A stretch of DNA of 64,000 nt from Paenibacillus sp. 32O-W (GTDB lineage: Bacteria > Bacillota > Bacilli > Paenibacillales > NBRC-103111), in the NCBI RefSeq assembly GCF_007679495.1, contig NZ_VEGP01000010.1, positions 55,127 through 119,126 on the forward strand. Reading direction: 5' to 3'. Of this stretch, positions 1 through 9,049 are shown piece by piece (position 1 is the stretch's first letter; each line of letters begins with the position of its first letter). A program made the translations under genes and the position numbers. The notes beneath the pieces are model-generated. The model searched no databases, had not been told where the DNA came from, and saw only the letters and a list, made by a program, of their open reading frames with translations.

Positions 1-3
1 GAG

Positions 4-390
4 TTGGAAGACATGAAAAATATAAAGAGGCTGCCCGATGCGGAATTTGAAATTATGAGGGTCGTCTGGGCTAACGAACCGCCTATCACTACCGCGATGA
101 TTATGGAACAGCTCGGGAACGAGCGGAAATGGAAAGCCCCCACGGTTATTTCACTTATGATGCGTTTGGTGGAACGGGGGTTTCTGCAAACCGAAAAGGA
201 GGGGAAAGAGCGCACTTATTATCCGCTGATCCGTAAAGAGGAATACCTTGCCTTGGAAACGGAAAATTTTATGAAGCAATACCACGAGAATTCATTCCTG
301 AGCTTTGTCAATACGCTGTACAACGGGAAACAGCTCTCGGACAAAGAGCTGGATGATTTGCTGAAATGGGCCAAGGAACGGAGGGAGTAA
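4..390 (+). CDS. BlaI/MecI-family transcriptional repressor
   Basis: A 128-residue winged-helix protein of the BlaI/MecI family. These dimeric repressors bind palindromic operators and are inactivated by cleavage triggered by a partner M56 protease. The N-terminal part has the family pattern (LPDAEFEIMRVVW, then a helix around APTVISLMMRLVERGFL, then the wing KEGKERTYYPLI). It is followed after 3 bases by the M56 protease gene, the classic blaI-blaR1 order, so the pair is probably one sensory unit controlling the downstream lipoprotein and ABC genes. The start is uncertain because the window opens here: TTG at 4 or ATG at 13 are both possible, and the promoter and operator lie outside. It is not necessarily linked to beta-lactams, as no beta-lactamase is nearby. 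Confidence 0.9.
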   Translation: MEDMKNIKRLPDAEFEIMRVVWANEPPITTAMIMEQLGNERKWKAPTVISLMMRLVERGFLQTEKEGKERTYYPLIRKEEYLALETENFMKQYHENSFLSFVNTLYNGKQLSDKELDDLLKWAKERRE

Positions 391-393
391 TTC

Positions 394-1821
394 TTGCAAA
401 ATTTATTGATTTCATTACTTGAGAGTTCGCTGGCCATGTCGGCTATTGCTCTTGTGTATATGGCTATTGCGCCTCTGCTCTCCAAGAAATTTACGGCTAA
501 AGGACTCTACTATGCGTGGCTAGTCATTGTTGTCGGACTGATTATTCCATTCCGGTTCCACCCGCAAGCATCGGCTATTAATATAAATACGCTGATCCCC
601 GGGCTGAAGGCGGCGAGCGGTTCCTTCGGGGAACATGCGGTTTCTGCCGCGACGGTTACCTCGCTCGTCATTCCGTGGTCTGTCCTTGCCGGTAGCCTAT
701 GGCTTGTAGGAGCGATCGTATTTATCGCCTATCATGCCGTTCGACACAGACGTTTTCTGAGAATGGTCAAGCGCTGGAGCGACGAGATCACTGCTCCGCA
801 AGTCCTGAGCACACTGCAGGATGTTCGAACGAAGCTGGGAATCCGGCGGCAGATTGGGCTGAAGGTCTGTCCCGGCATTTCCAGTCCGATGCTGATGGGC
901 TTTGCCCGTCCGGTCATCTTGCTTCCGGCGGTAAATCTCCCGGCAGATGAGCTTGAGCTCATTTTGCAGCACGAGCTGGTTCATTTCAAACGCGGAGATA
1001 TTTGGTACAAAACGATTGTGTTTCTGGCGACCGCCCTGCACTGGTTCAATCCGTTCGTCTATATGATGGCAAGAGAAATCTCCGTCCAATGTGAAATCTC
1101 CTGCGACGAAGAAGTGGTCAAAAATACGGACAGGAACGGCCGGCAGCGGTATGTCGAAACCATTATCGGGCTGATTAGAAAGCAGTCCCGGATGCAAACC
1201 GTGTTCTCAACTAATTTCTACGGAGGTAAACAGGGTATGAAGAACAGAATTTTGTCTATCATGGATTCCCGAAGCAAGAAATGGGGGATATCCATTGTGG
1301 CCGTCATCGTTATAGCAACGCTAAGCACGGGGATTGTGCTGAAGCTGAACACGGAGAATTCCGACAACGTGACCCCCCTGACAGCATCCGATGCGGAGGT
1401 AGGGGTGGAAAAGGAACGTCCGGATCCTCCGCTTACAGGTTCCACTTCACCGACGGGTTTGGATGGAGAAGTAGAAGGGGAAGGATCGGAGCCCGATCCG
1501 TCAGTGAACGGCAGCTTGTCAGGTGCTCCAAAGGAAAGCTTGGAGGAAGGAAGGGCTTCCGGGGATGGCGCATCGGTTCAAGGACCGAAGATGTTTCAAT
1601 CCACACAGGATAATCTGGTAGCAGGGCCAAGCGGAGCGGCACCTGGACCTGAAGCTTCCATGAATGGCGCCTCGACGCGTTTAATTGAGGGCAAAGGGGA
1701 GCCCGCTCCTGTGCGTGACACTTCTGCCGATGATTCAGCGAGTATAGTCGAGGTTAACCCGAATACGGTTAAGCAAGACCCGTCTTCCGAGCCCGGTGTC
1801 TTTAATTTAGTAAAGGATTGA
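394..1821 (+). CDS. M56-family membrane metalloprotease, BlaR1-like sensor
   Basis: A 475-residue membrane protein with BlaR1-type architecture. Hydrophobic segments at the N-terminus are followed by a cytoplasmic zinc protease domain with HELVHFKRGD at about residues 193-202 (HExxH motif), and a further membrane segment follows near residues 300-315 (WGISIVAVIVIATLSTGIVL). In known relatives the protease is activated by an extracellular sensor and cleaves the paired repressor. Here the extracellular tail (about 320-475) is not a penicillin-binding domain. It is a low-complexity stretch rich in Gly, Ser, Pro, Asp and Glu, so the signal is unknown. The start is TTG with a good GGAGGGAG site, 3 bases after the repressor gene. 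Confidence 0.9.
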   Translation: MQNLLISLLESSLAMSAIALVYMAIAPLLSKKFTAKGLYYAWLVIVVGLIIPFRFHPQASAININTLIPGLKAASGSFGEHAVSAATVTSLVIPWSVLAGSLWLVGAIVFIAYHAVRHRRFLRMVKRWSDEITAPQVLSTLQDVRTKLGIRRQIGLKVCPGISSPMLMGFARPVILLPAVNLPADELELILQHELVHFKRGDIWYKTIVFLATALHWFNPFVYMMAREISVQCEISCDEEVVKNTDRNGRQRYVETIIGLIRKQSRMQTVFSTNFYGGKQGMKNRILSIMDSRSKKWGISIVAVIVIATLSTGIVLKLNTENSDNVTPLTASDAEVGVEKERPDPPLTGSTSPTGLDGEVEGEGSEPDPSVNGSLSGAPKESLEEGRASGDGASVQGPKMFQSTQDNLVAGPSGAAPGPEASMNGASTRLIEGKGEPAPVRDTSADDSASIVEVNPNTVKQDPSSEPGVFNLVKD

Positions 1822-1860
1822 GAAAGACTGCGTAGAAGGAAATTCGAAAGGGTTGACAAT

Positions 1861-2922
1861 GTGCAAAAGACATGGATATTTAGGCTGGTAGTAGCTTTAG
1901 TCGCCGTTGTCATGCTGGCAGCCGGCTGTTCAACTAAAAATGCCGGGAAGGATGGATCAAGCGACATCAGCAATACCGATCCCAATCCATTTGAACTGGA
2001 TGACAAGGATACCGTTGTTTTGGGCCATATTGGTCATGGACTGGCCAATCCGGAATTAGATGAAACGGGCGCGAGACTTCCCTTGCGCTATAGCGGCGGC
2101 GAATTAAAGATAGATTATACTGTAAATGCAGCCGGAAAGGCGAAAAATGTAGGCTTTCTTGTCTTCGTAGACGGAATCCCGCAGCCTTATAAAATTAATA
2201 CTGCCGATGCTCCTTATGAGTATATGCACATCTTTGAGCTGGAGGGGGATGACGTGCAGACGCCTTTCTCCTTTATCTTCACCCCGATCATCGGCAAGCA
2301 GGGGGAGACCTTGAGCGTCAGCATTGCCAGCGTATATAATCCGGCATTTATACCGGACATGAAAGAAACGAGTTCTTATGGAAGCTATCACGATACGTTG
2401 GAATCGATGTTTTCCCTTGTTTTTGACAAAGACGCGGAGGCTCTCGATGTTTCCTCTATCCCGCATAACGAATATTTAAGTGATGTTCGCCTGTCGGCCG
2501 AACTGATCACGAAAGAGATGATGGAAACCCAGGGCGGTTTTGTAACGATAGATTCGGAGACTCTGGAGAAAAATGTATTCAGCCGTTTGTATTTTGACGG
2601 GGCGGTTCTGTCGAAGGTCGACAATCTCCAGGTGAAGGACAGCGGCACCCTTCATGTCACCTTTCAAATATTCGGCCATCCCGGAGTGAGGTATAGAAAT
2701 ACGTTCTACATCAATCATAAACCTTTAATCGGCAAGGAAGGAAGCACTTTTGAAACGGTACTCGCCAAGGGCGAGGCGGCAGTGATCGACGCGGATATCG
2801 ATTTAGGGAAACTGGAGGAACTCAATACGTTTTATGTCGTTTCGGTTCCGGTGAATGCCGCCGATTTCCCAGATGATGTCGTTGTCTTGGAAAAAACAGC
2901 GTCCATCTTATTATATAAATGA
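1861..2922 (+). CDS. Lipoprotein of unknown function
   Basis: A 353-residue protein that I do not recognise. It begins at GTG with a lipoprotein signal peptide: KTWIFR, then a hydrophobic stretch, then the lipobox LAAGC, giving Cys23 as the lipidated residue. It is therefore expected on the outer face of the membrane. The mature part is acidic and looks beta-rich, with alternating hydrophobic patterns and no visible catalytic motif. It follows the M56 sensor by 39 bases and touches the next lipoprotein gene, so it belongs to the same presumed operon. It could be a ligand-binding partner of the sensor or the ABC transporter, but that is inference from position only. Confidence 0.75.
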   Translation: MQKTWIFRLVVALVAVVMLAAGCSTKNAGKDGSSDISNTDPNPFELDDKDTVVLGHIGHGLANPELDETGARLPLRYSGGELKIDYTVNAAGKAKNVGFLVFVDGIPQPYKINTADAPYEYMHIFELEGDDVQTPFSFIFTPIIGKQGETLSVSIASVYNPAFIPDMKETSSYGSYHDTLESMFSLVFDKDAEALDVSSIPHNEYLSDVRLSAELITKEMMETQGGFVTIDSETLEKNVFSRLYFDGAVLSKVDNLQVKDSGTLHVTFQIFGHPGVRYRNTFYINHKPLIGKEGSTFETVLAKGEAAVIDADIDLGKLEELNTFYVVSVPVNAADFPDDVVVLEKTASILLYK

Positions 2923-2940
2923 ATGGAGACCAAGCGGCCT

Positions 2941-4155
2941 ATGAATAAGAAGCTGTTGATCGTCACATTACTTCTATCCGTATTTTTAGCTGCGGGATGC
3001 GCACAAAACAATGCGAATTCAGAACGTTCGATAGATCCGTCTCCCCGTACGGAAAGCCAGGCTAACAATAAAACAGACGCACCCGATATGGCGGCGACTC
3101 CCGTCGTTTCCAAATTGAAATTGGAGAAGATCCAAGGCGACATCAAGAGCATTCATTACGCAGATGGCAATAAGGTGCTCATATCGGCCGACAAGCTGTA
3201 TTTATATGACCTGGGCACGGGGAATGTTGTGGCGGAAGCCCCGCGAGAAGCATTCGAGGGAGAAAATTACTGGGTGATTGACAGCGGGTACGTTGCGGTC
3301 GGGGTAAAAATCAATACAGGCAAAAGCAACGGGAGTATGTTGACGACAAACGAAGGGATGGCCTACAGCGCCGTCTTCTATGACCGGGAGCTGAATAAAC
3401 AATCCGAATTCCATTTCAGTTCATTGCTTGATGGCGATGACGTATTGTCTACCGACTCGTTTTCGTTTTCTTCCGATGGAAACCAGGTAGCTTATGCAAC
3501 ATTATCCGGCCTATATCTATATGATTTCAGCAAGGATAAGAGGACAACGGTCATCGATTTGCTCTCTGAAGATTATAAGGGGCGCTCCGGCCTTGCCACG
3601 ATTGAGCAAATCGGGTTCACGAACGAGGACAAGACTATTGCTTTCAAGGCGCAGAGCTTGGATGTCCCCGCTATCCCCGGCAAGCCTTCTTTCGATACAT
3701 GCGGTACAGTCAACACGGATGGCTCCGCACTATCCAATCGGACCTTCGACAATTACATATGCAAGGAACTGACGGCTTACAACAAGGTGCTATTCTTGGC
3801 AGAGGATTTTACGGTTCCGTCAGGAAAAATTCTGGTTATGGAGACTCCCGGCGGGACAACGAAGCTTCATACGTTGACGGAGAAGGGCGAAAGCGGATTT
3901 GTAACGGGCTCCGATTCGGGACGCTATTTCGCCACTTCGCTTGCAGACAAGAACGGCACCGGATGGAAAATTCGGGTATATCATACGGAAACCGGTAAGC
4001 TGGAAGCGGAGCAGCTCGTCTCGAGTGACGGGAAGGAGCTCTATATGGCCAGAGATCCGAAAATCAAGGTGATCGACGATATAAGGACTTGCATTGTGCT
4101 ATTGGGATCAACAAAGGCGGATATTGAAACCAAAGTGGTGATCAGTCAGTTTTAA
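2941..4155 (+). CDS. Lipoprotein with propeller-like repeats
   Basis: A secreted lipoprotein of about 404 residues. I prefer the ATG at 2941, because it gives a canonical signal peptide (MNKKLLIVTLLLSVFL followed by AAGC) and lies a plausible distance after GGAG. An in-frame ATG at 2923 directly follows the upstream stop codon. After a Ser/Asn/Thr-rich linker the mature part shows repeated blocks resembling propeller blades, for example KVLISADKLYLYDLGTGN, QVAYATLSGLYLYDFSKD and KIRVYHTETGKLEAE. No catalytic residues are evident. Position in the operon suggests an extracellular accessory of the neighbouring ABC system. The exact function is unknown. Confidence 0.72.
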   Translation: MNKKLLIVTLLLSVFLAAGCAQNNANSERSIDPSPRTESQANNKTDAPDMAATPVVSKLKLEKIQGDIKSIHYADGNKVLISADKLYLYDLGTGNVVAEAPREAFEGENYWVIDSGYVAVGVKINTGKSNGSMLTTNEGMAYSAVFYDRELNKQSEFHFSSLLDGDDVLSTDSFSFSSDGNQVAYATLSGLYLYDFSKDKRTTVIDLLSEDYKGRSGLATIEQIGFTNEDKTIAFKAQSLDVPAIPGKPSFDTCGTVNTDGSALSNRTFDNYICKELTAYNKVLFLAEDFTVPSGKILVMETPGGTTKLHTLTEKGESGFVTGSDSGRYFATSLADKNGTGWKIRVYHTETGKLEAEQLVSSDGKELYMARDPKIKVIDDIRTCIVLLGSTKADIETKVVISQF

Positions 4156-4241
4156 TTTTGAAAACCGGGCGCTTTCTTCCTTTAAGTCCCAATTGTTCTT
4201 AGAAGAAGAAAGCTGCTTTGTTTCATAGGAGGAACGGATGG

Positions 4242-5114
4242 GTGAAAGTAACCTTCAAAGGAATTTCCAAGCAGTATAAAGGCAAGTATGCGCTGAAAAA
4301 CTTTACGTCCGAGCTGGAGAACGGGATTTATGGTTTGCTGGGGGCGAACGGTGCGGGAAAAACGACGCTGATTAACATCTTTGTCGGCATTTTGAAAAGC
4401 GATGAGGGGCAAATATTGATCAATGGCGAGGATGTGCGGGGCTTGGGAATAGACTTTCTGTCCCATATCGGTTATTTGCCGCAGTATCCGCAGTTTTACA
4501 AAAACTTTGAAGTGATGGATTTCTTGCGGTATATGTGTGTGCTTAAAGATATTCCCATGGAAAAGGGCGAGAAGAGGGCCAGGGAATTGCTGGAGATCGT
4601 CAATTTGAGCAGTGCCCATAATAAAAAGATCGGAGCGCTGTCCGGCGGAATGCGCCAGCGTGTCGGAATTGCACAGGCAATGCTCGGCGCCCCGGATATT
4701 CTGATACTGGACGAGCCGACAGCCGGACTTGACCCACAGGAAAGGATCCGGTTCCGCAACCTGATTGCCAAATTTGCCGAGAACCGAATCGTATTATTGG
4801 CTACGCATATTGTCTCCGACATTGAATTTATCGCCAATCAAGTCATCCTGCTCAAGGACGGTCAGCTCGTGAAACAGGATACGCCGCAGGCCCTAATGAG
4901 GGGAATGGAGGGGAAGGTTTGGAATGTAACGGCGACGGATGCGACGGTCGATGACAAGCTGAAACGCCTTAAAATCAGCAATATGATGCGGGACCAGGAG
5001 AAAATTCTGTTAAGGGTGATTGCCGACGAGCAGCCGGATCCCCATGCTGTCCATGTGCAGGCGAATTTGGAGGATGTTTTCTTATACTATTTCGGTGAGG
5101 GCGAGCAATGGTAA
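4242..5114 (+). CDS. ABC transporter ATP-binding protein
   Basis: A 290-residue nucleotide-binding subunit of an ABC transporter. Walker A GANGAGKTT is at residues 34-42, the signature LSGGMRQRV begins near residue 133, and Walker B with the D-loop (ILILDEPTAGLD) lies around 150-162, followed by the switch histidine in LLATHIVSD. The family resembles single-ATPase export systems (CcmA/BcrA type). The start is GTG at 4242, placed by the AGGAGG site at 4227-4232. The upstream ATG at 4238 is out of frame. The stop overlaps the next membrane subunit by 7 bases, indicating translational coupling. It probably energises the two membrane proteins that follow. The substrate is unknown. Confidence 0.93.
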   Translation: MKVTFKGISKQYKGKYALKNFTSELENGIYGLLGANGAGKTTLINIFVGILKSDEGQILINGEDVRGLGIDFLSHIGYLPQYPQFYKNFEVMDFLRYMCVLKDIPMEKGEKRARELLEIVNLSSAHNKKIGALSGGMRQRVGIAQAMLGAPDILILDEPTAGLDPQERIRFRNLIAKFAENRIVLLATHIVSDIEFIANQVILLKDGQLVKQDTPQALMRGMEGKVWNVTATDATVDDKLKRLKISNMMRDQEKILLRVIADEQPDPHAVHVQANLEDVFLYYFGEGEQW

Positions 5115-6346
5115 AACTAATCGTTTATGAATGCCGCAAGCATTTCCTGAAAACGTCCGTTCTTCTGGCCGTGCTGCTTTTCTCCATCCTGAGCGTTGCC
5201 AAAATTTACAGCATCTACAATGGGAACTCGCTGCTTTCCAAAAACTATTCCGGCCCCGAGTGGAAGGGACTCTATTGGGAGATGTACGAGGACTTCGGAG
5301 GAAAAATAACGGATGAAAAAATCAGACGGCTCATGGCCATATATGGACCTCTTGAGAAACAAACGGCCGATCGTACGGCAAGCACGCGAACGGATAACCC
5401 CGATACCTACACCGGAAATGTCTACAACGACCGCCTTTTCTTCGATTGGTGCTTTGTGAAGCCCATGAAGTATGCCTATATGTACAGAAATCATGCTAAC
5501 GATATTGTGACTGCGGCCAAGGATAATATGGATTTTTATGAATCGGTCGGCAATGGGTACGAATACCGAAAGAATGCCGCCATTGCGGAGCTTTTTAAAG
5601 AACGGGCTATATCCCACTTTTCCTATACGGAAATGTACCAATATTACTTGCATTATGATTTTTCCGCGTTTCTAGTTTTGCTGATTTGTCTGTACGGCTT
5701 AATGAGCGTATTTGTAACCGAGAAGGAAACGGAGATGGATACCCTCTTATTGACTACGAAGGCAGGGGGAAGACGAACGGTTATCGCCAAGCTTGCCGCT
5801 TCTGCCATCTTCATATGCATCGTCTGCTCCTGGTTCTGGCTGATTGATTTCGCGGCATTTTCCGGGATCTTCGGTTCTCTGGAAGCCGCTTCCTCTCCTC
5901 TGTACGCCGTCGAGAATTTCGCAAACTCATCGATTGCTGTGAGCCTGGGCCAATACGCCCTGCTGTCCGGCTTGGTGAAAACGGTGGGAATTCTCGTGCT
6001 CGGCCTGACGTTTCTGCTCGTTTCCTGCCTGTTTAAAAATGCCCTGCTGCCTTTTATCATCAGCCTGTTCTCCGCCTTCGGACTGATCTATATGGAGGAA
6101 GCGTACATGGGCTCCGGACACGTGCTGTTCAAAGTGATCAACCCGTTTGTGCTGGTCGTCAATCGGGAGCTGTTTCGCAAGACGGAATTTGTCAATCTGT
6201 TTGGTTATCCTGTGTACAGCTATCTGTCGGCCCTCTTGTTTGCGGCCGTCTGGGGGACGGTATGTATTGTGGCCATTGCGATGCTGGTCCGCAAGAATGC
6301 TCAATCCGGAAAAGGGGGGAAGAAGCGTGTCCTTGTGGATTTATGA
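5108..6346 (+). CDS. ABC transporter membrane subunit
   Basis: A 412-residue integral membrane protein. One N-terminal membrane segment (about 13-30) is followed by a long, probably extracellular loop of about 150 residues, then about five hydrophobic segments between residues 185 and 400. This is the layout of ABC-2-like permeases that pair with a stand-alone ATPase. The start overlaps the ATPase gene by 7 bases and the end overlaps the second membrane subunit by 20, so the three are co-translated. Conserved blocks such as VTEKETEMDTLLLTTKAGGR recur in the next protein as YEFESKMDPLILTVKKGTR, suggesting the two subunits are paralogues forming a heterodimer. Confidence 0.85.
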   Translation: MVKLIVYECRKHFLKTSVLLAVLLFSILSVAKIYSIYNGNSLLSKNYSGPEWKGLYWEMYEDFGGKITDEKIRRLMAIYGPLEKQTADRTASTRTDNPDTYTGNVYNDRLFFDWCFVKPMKYAYMYRNHANDIVTAAKDNMDFYESVGNGYEYRKNAAIAELFKERAISHFSYTEMYQYYLHYDFSAFLVLLICLYGLMSVFVTEKETEMDTLLLTTKAGGRRTVIAKLAASAIFICIVCSWFWLIDFAAFSGIFGSLEAASSPLYAVENFANSSIAVSLGQYALLSGLVKTVGILVLGLTFLLVSCLFKNALLPFIISLFSAFGLIYMEEAYMGSGHVLFKVINPFVLVVNRELFRKTEFVNLFGYPVYSYLSALLFAAVWGTVCIVAIAMLVRKNAQSGKGGKKRVLVDL

Positions 6347-8372
6347 GATGAAAAAAATGTTTTTCTATCAGAAGGGCCTGCTGTTCATCGGATTGTATTT
6401 CGTTATCAGCACGGCGGCCCTGATTGCTTTCGACACGCCCGTCAACCCGGATGTGGAATTGAATGCTCCGCAGTATTTTTATTACCTGGATCAAGTCCGC
6501 GGTCCATCCTCGGAGGAAAGCGAACGGTTCTTGACGGATGAATCCCGTCGAATTTCCGACGCAAACGTCGCCTTGCGAAAAGCATACGACGATCATTATG
6601 ACAGGAACCTTGCGGAGGATGAACTGGTGGCCATAACCCGTCCGCTGGAGGACATCGTCCGGAATGAAAGAGGCTTTAACCTTGTTTTTGACCAATATTC
6701 GTATATTCGCGAGCAGCCGGACAACCGGTATTTTCTGTATACGAACGGCTGGGACGGGCTTCTGTCGCATGACAGCCTGGATTTGTTCTTTCTTTTATTG
6801 CTGCTCGTACTCGTGGCTCCGGTGTTTTGCTACGAGTTTGAAAGCAAGATGGATCCGCTCATCCTTACCGTCAAGAAAGGAACAAGGGTTCAGGCTGTCA
6901 CTAAGATAGGTCTTGTGCTGGCAACCGTTGCCGTGCTCTGTCTATTCACCGAGGGCTTAAGATACGGTTTCTTTCATTTCAAATACGGCTTGGATAATGG
7001 AAGTTATACGCTGCAAAGCTTGTCCTATTTTGGAACGTCTTCCAAGGATGTCACGCTGTTCGACACATTTGTATGGTTGGCGGTGTGTAAGCTGTTCGGC
7101 TATCTAAGCTTTGCCATGCTCATTATGTTTGCTGCGGTATATATAAAGAAATACGCGCTGACCCTATTCGCCAGCACTGCCGTGGTCCTGCTCCCCTATT
7201 TCGGATTCCGCCTGGAATCCTCGAAATACTGGTTGCCGGGGCCGCTCGGGTTTATGATTTCCACGGGATTCTTCCGAGGGAACGAGTATGAGTACAACAT
7301 CTATACGGAGCAGAAGGACGTCGTATTTCAGGAAGTTTCCGGCGCGGCGTGGATCCTGTTGTTTGCCGTTACGTTGTGCATCGGTATTGGCATGTTTATT
7401 GGAATCATGTTTCGGCATAGGAATGTATGGGGAGCCGGCCAACGAAGTCACCGGCTGAGGCCGGTCGGTCTTACGCTCATCCTTAGTTTGGCCGCATCCG
7501 CGTTATCCGGCTGCGCCTCTAATGGAGAAGAGGGGAACTATGATATTTATAACTCCTCTTCCAAAAGGTCGTTTGAGAATGAGCGCTATCGGTTTTATGC
7601 AGATGAAACGATTATGTTCGAGGATAAGGAAACCGGGGAGCAAGAAAACTTGATCCGAAACCCGCTGCAATCATCCACCAAGGTCAGAGATGTTATTTAC
7701 GGCAACGGTTCGCTTGTTTACTACATGAAGTATGATTTTGACAAGTCAAAGCTTCGGGAAACGGTTGACCGATTTTCGGTTATAGAAGTAGATACGGCGA
7801 CCTTTGAGGAGAGAATTGTTTTCGAAAAAAACTTGAACGCAGATAGAGACCATTTTTTGGGGCTGAATAAAACCTCCGTGTCCGATGAAGTTTTCTTCAT
7901 GACAGTAGACTCTTTTTTTATGGACGAGCGCAGCATCTACCTAATCGGCGAGGGGGAGATCAGGCGGGTAAGTAAACTAACGGGCAACGTGAGTGTTATC
8001 GTCCAATCGCGGGTGATGAGAAGTGTCGCTTTTGACGGCCGGAATATTTATTATGTCAATGACAAATCCGAGGTGGCCAAGTACGATACGAAGACCGATT
8101 CGGAAACGGTTATTCCTGATCTTATAACGGAATATTTTGTGTTGACCGATACGGAACTGCTTTATATCAATCGCAAAGATAAGCAAAAAATCTATGCCAT
8201 GAATTTGGGTGATTTTTCAACTCGCAAAATTACGGATAAATCCGTCCTAACCTTCACTTTCGACGGGAACTATATTTACTATGAAAGTAAGGCAGACCTT
8301 AAGAAATATCGAATCGACCGGGACGGACAAGAGGAGACGCTTATCCCAACCGATAAAGGAATACGGAACTAA
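6327..8372 (+). CDS. ABC permease fused to lipobox and propeller-like domain
   Basis: A 681-residue protein in two parts. Residues 1-375 are an ABC permease paralogous to the preceding subunit: one membrane segment, a large loop, and five more segments. A basic stretch (RHRNVWGAGQRSHRLRP) then leads into a second hydrophobic run ending in a lipobox-like LSGC with the cysteine at residue 396. The remaining 285 residues are soluble, with repeated propeller-like strands such as GNYIYYES, IYYVNDKSEVAKYD and LLYINRKDKQKIYAMN. The GTG start at 6327 has a GGGGGA site and overlaps the previous gene by 20 bases. Ordinarily a permease and a lipoprotein would be separate genes. The frame is open throughout here, so this is either a real fusion or a lost stop or frameshift. 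Confidence 0.8.
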   Translation: MSLWIYEMKKMFFYQKGLLFIGLYFVISTAALIAFDTPVNPDVELNAPQYFYYLDQVRGPSSEESERFLTDESRRISDANVALRKAYDDHYDRNLAEDELVAITRPLEDIVRNERGFNLVFDQYSYIREQPDNRYFLYTNGWDGLLSHDSLDLFFLLLLLVLVAPVFCYEFESKMDPLILTVKKGTRVQAVTKIGLVLATVAVLCLFTEGLRYGFFHFKYGLDNGSYTLQSLSYFGTSSKDVTLFDTFVWLAVCKLFGYLSFAMLIMFAAVYIKKYALTLFASTAVVLLPYFGFRLESSKYWLPGPLGFMISTGFFRGNEYEYNIYTEQKDVVFQEVSGAAWILLFAVTLCIGIGMFIGIMFRHRNVWGAGQRSHRLRPVGLTLILSLAASALSGCASNGEEGNYDIYNSSSKRSFENERYRFYADETIMFEDKETGEQENLIRNPLQSSTKVRDVIYGNGSLVYYMKYDFDKSKLRETVDRFSVIEVDTATFEERIVFEKNLNADRDHFLGLNKTSVSDEVFFMTVDSFFMDERSIYLIGEGEIRRVSKLTGNVSVIVQSRVMRSVAFDGRNIYYVNDKSEVAKYDTKTDSETVIPDLITEYFVLTDTELLYINRKDKQKIYAMNLGDFSTRKITDKSVLTFTFDGNYIYYESKADLKKYRIDRDGQEETLIPTDKGIRN

Positions 8373-8441
8373 ACCAAAATAAGCACCAGGAACGGCAAAA
8401 TCACGGGAGGAAATAAAGGTCCCGGTTTATTAAACCATCTC

Positions 8442-8463
8442 AAAACGCTGCAAAGCGTTTTTT
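8442..8463 (+). terminator. Rho-independent terminator
   Basis: Stem AAAACGCT / AGCGTTTT with a GCAA loop, followed by a run of T, 70 bases after the permease-propeller stop codon. It closes the operon that begins with the BlaI-type repressor. Confidence 0.8.
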
Positions 8464-8624
8464 TCATATTTAAATTCGGACGTTTTAGCTGATAGTGCCT
8501 CTTTTAATCAGAAGGCTTTCCTAATATCCAGTTTGCGATTTTCAGCACCGGAGACTCTCGTATGATGTGAACTCTTTCGGGATAGCCCGGTCATCCGCCG
8601 GATCGGGTAAAAGACAAACAAAAC

Positions 8625-8850
8625 TGCAGGTCTTTTAGGGGGAAAAGCCGCGCGATACCTAATTCTAAAGCGATAGTGCAGGTCTTTTTTGGAAAAAGTC
8701 GCGAAATGCTTAATTCTAGAGCGATAGTGCAGGTCTTTGGAGCGATTTTTGCGAAATGGCCACATTTGGTCAAAAAGACCTGCACATTTGAGCGTCTTTG
8801 GCCCTCTTTTTAGAAAATGGCAGGATTTTAATGCACTTTTGCTCGTCTTT
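8625..8850. repeat. Modular dispersed repeat, copy A
   Basis: Two head-to-tail units (8625-8676, 52 bp; 8677-8727, 51 bp), each opening with TGCAGGTCTTTT and closing with TAATTCTAGAGCGATAG or a close variant, followed by a 123 bp terminal module (8728-8850). The terminal module opens with the same TGCAGGTCTTT, contains its inverse AAAGACCTGCA, and ends in AATGCACTTTTGCTCGTCTTT-like sequence. The same architecture in the same orientation recurs at 46822-47147 and 63721-63929. It fills most of the 677-base gap between the permease-propeller gene and marR. Short open frames crossing it on the minus strand are repeat translations, not credible genes. Confidence 0.85.
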
Positions 8851-8985
8851 ACGACGATCTTACCGACCGGGGATGTAGCGTGTGGTTTCCCTGCTCATCA
8901 CGCTCCATTGGGCAGAAGTCTAGGGGGGGCCGAAAAATGACTAGAACGGGCTTCGATTTCTTGTAAGCCGGAGATGTCATTTTCA

Positions 8986-9014
8986 TTGACATTGATGGTT
9001 GTTCGGTATATAGT
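8986..9014 (+). promoter_or_regulatory. Promoter of the marR-MFS operon
   Basis: A perfect -35 TTGACA (8986-8991), a 17-base spacer and -10 TATAGT (9009-9014), with transcription expected to begin near 9021, 29 bases before the regulator start codon. The -10 is overlapped by the palindrome at 9011-9028. Confidence 0.85.
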
Positions 9015-9028
9015 TGTTTAGACAACTA
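9011..9028. promoter_or_regulatory. Palindromic operator, likely MarR autoregulation
   Basis: Perfect inverted repeat TAGTTGT-TTAG-ACAACTA covering the -10 element and start site. MarR-family dimers typically bind such palindromes and block RNA polymerase. The gene directly downstream encodes a MarR protein, so autorepression of the marR-MFS operon is the simplest reading. Confidence 0.75.
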
Positions 9029-9049
9029 ATATAAGGGAGCGGCAAAAAC

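Noticed and set aside
8373..8620. Minus-strand small frames in the gap before marR
   Set aside because: They arise from the modular repeat and its flank and have no credible starts.
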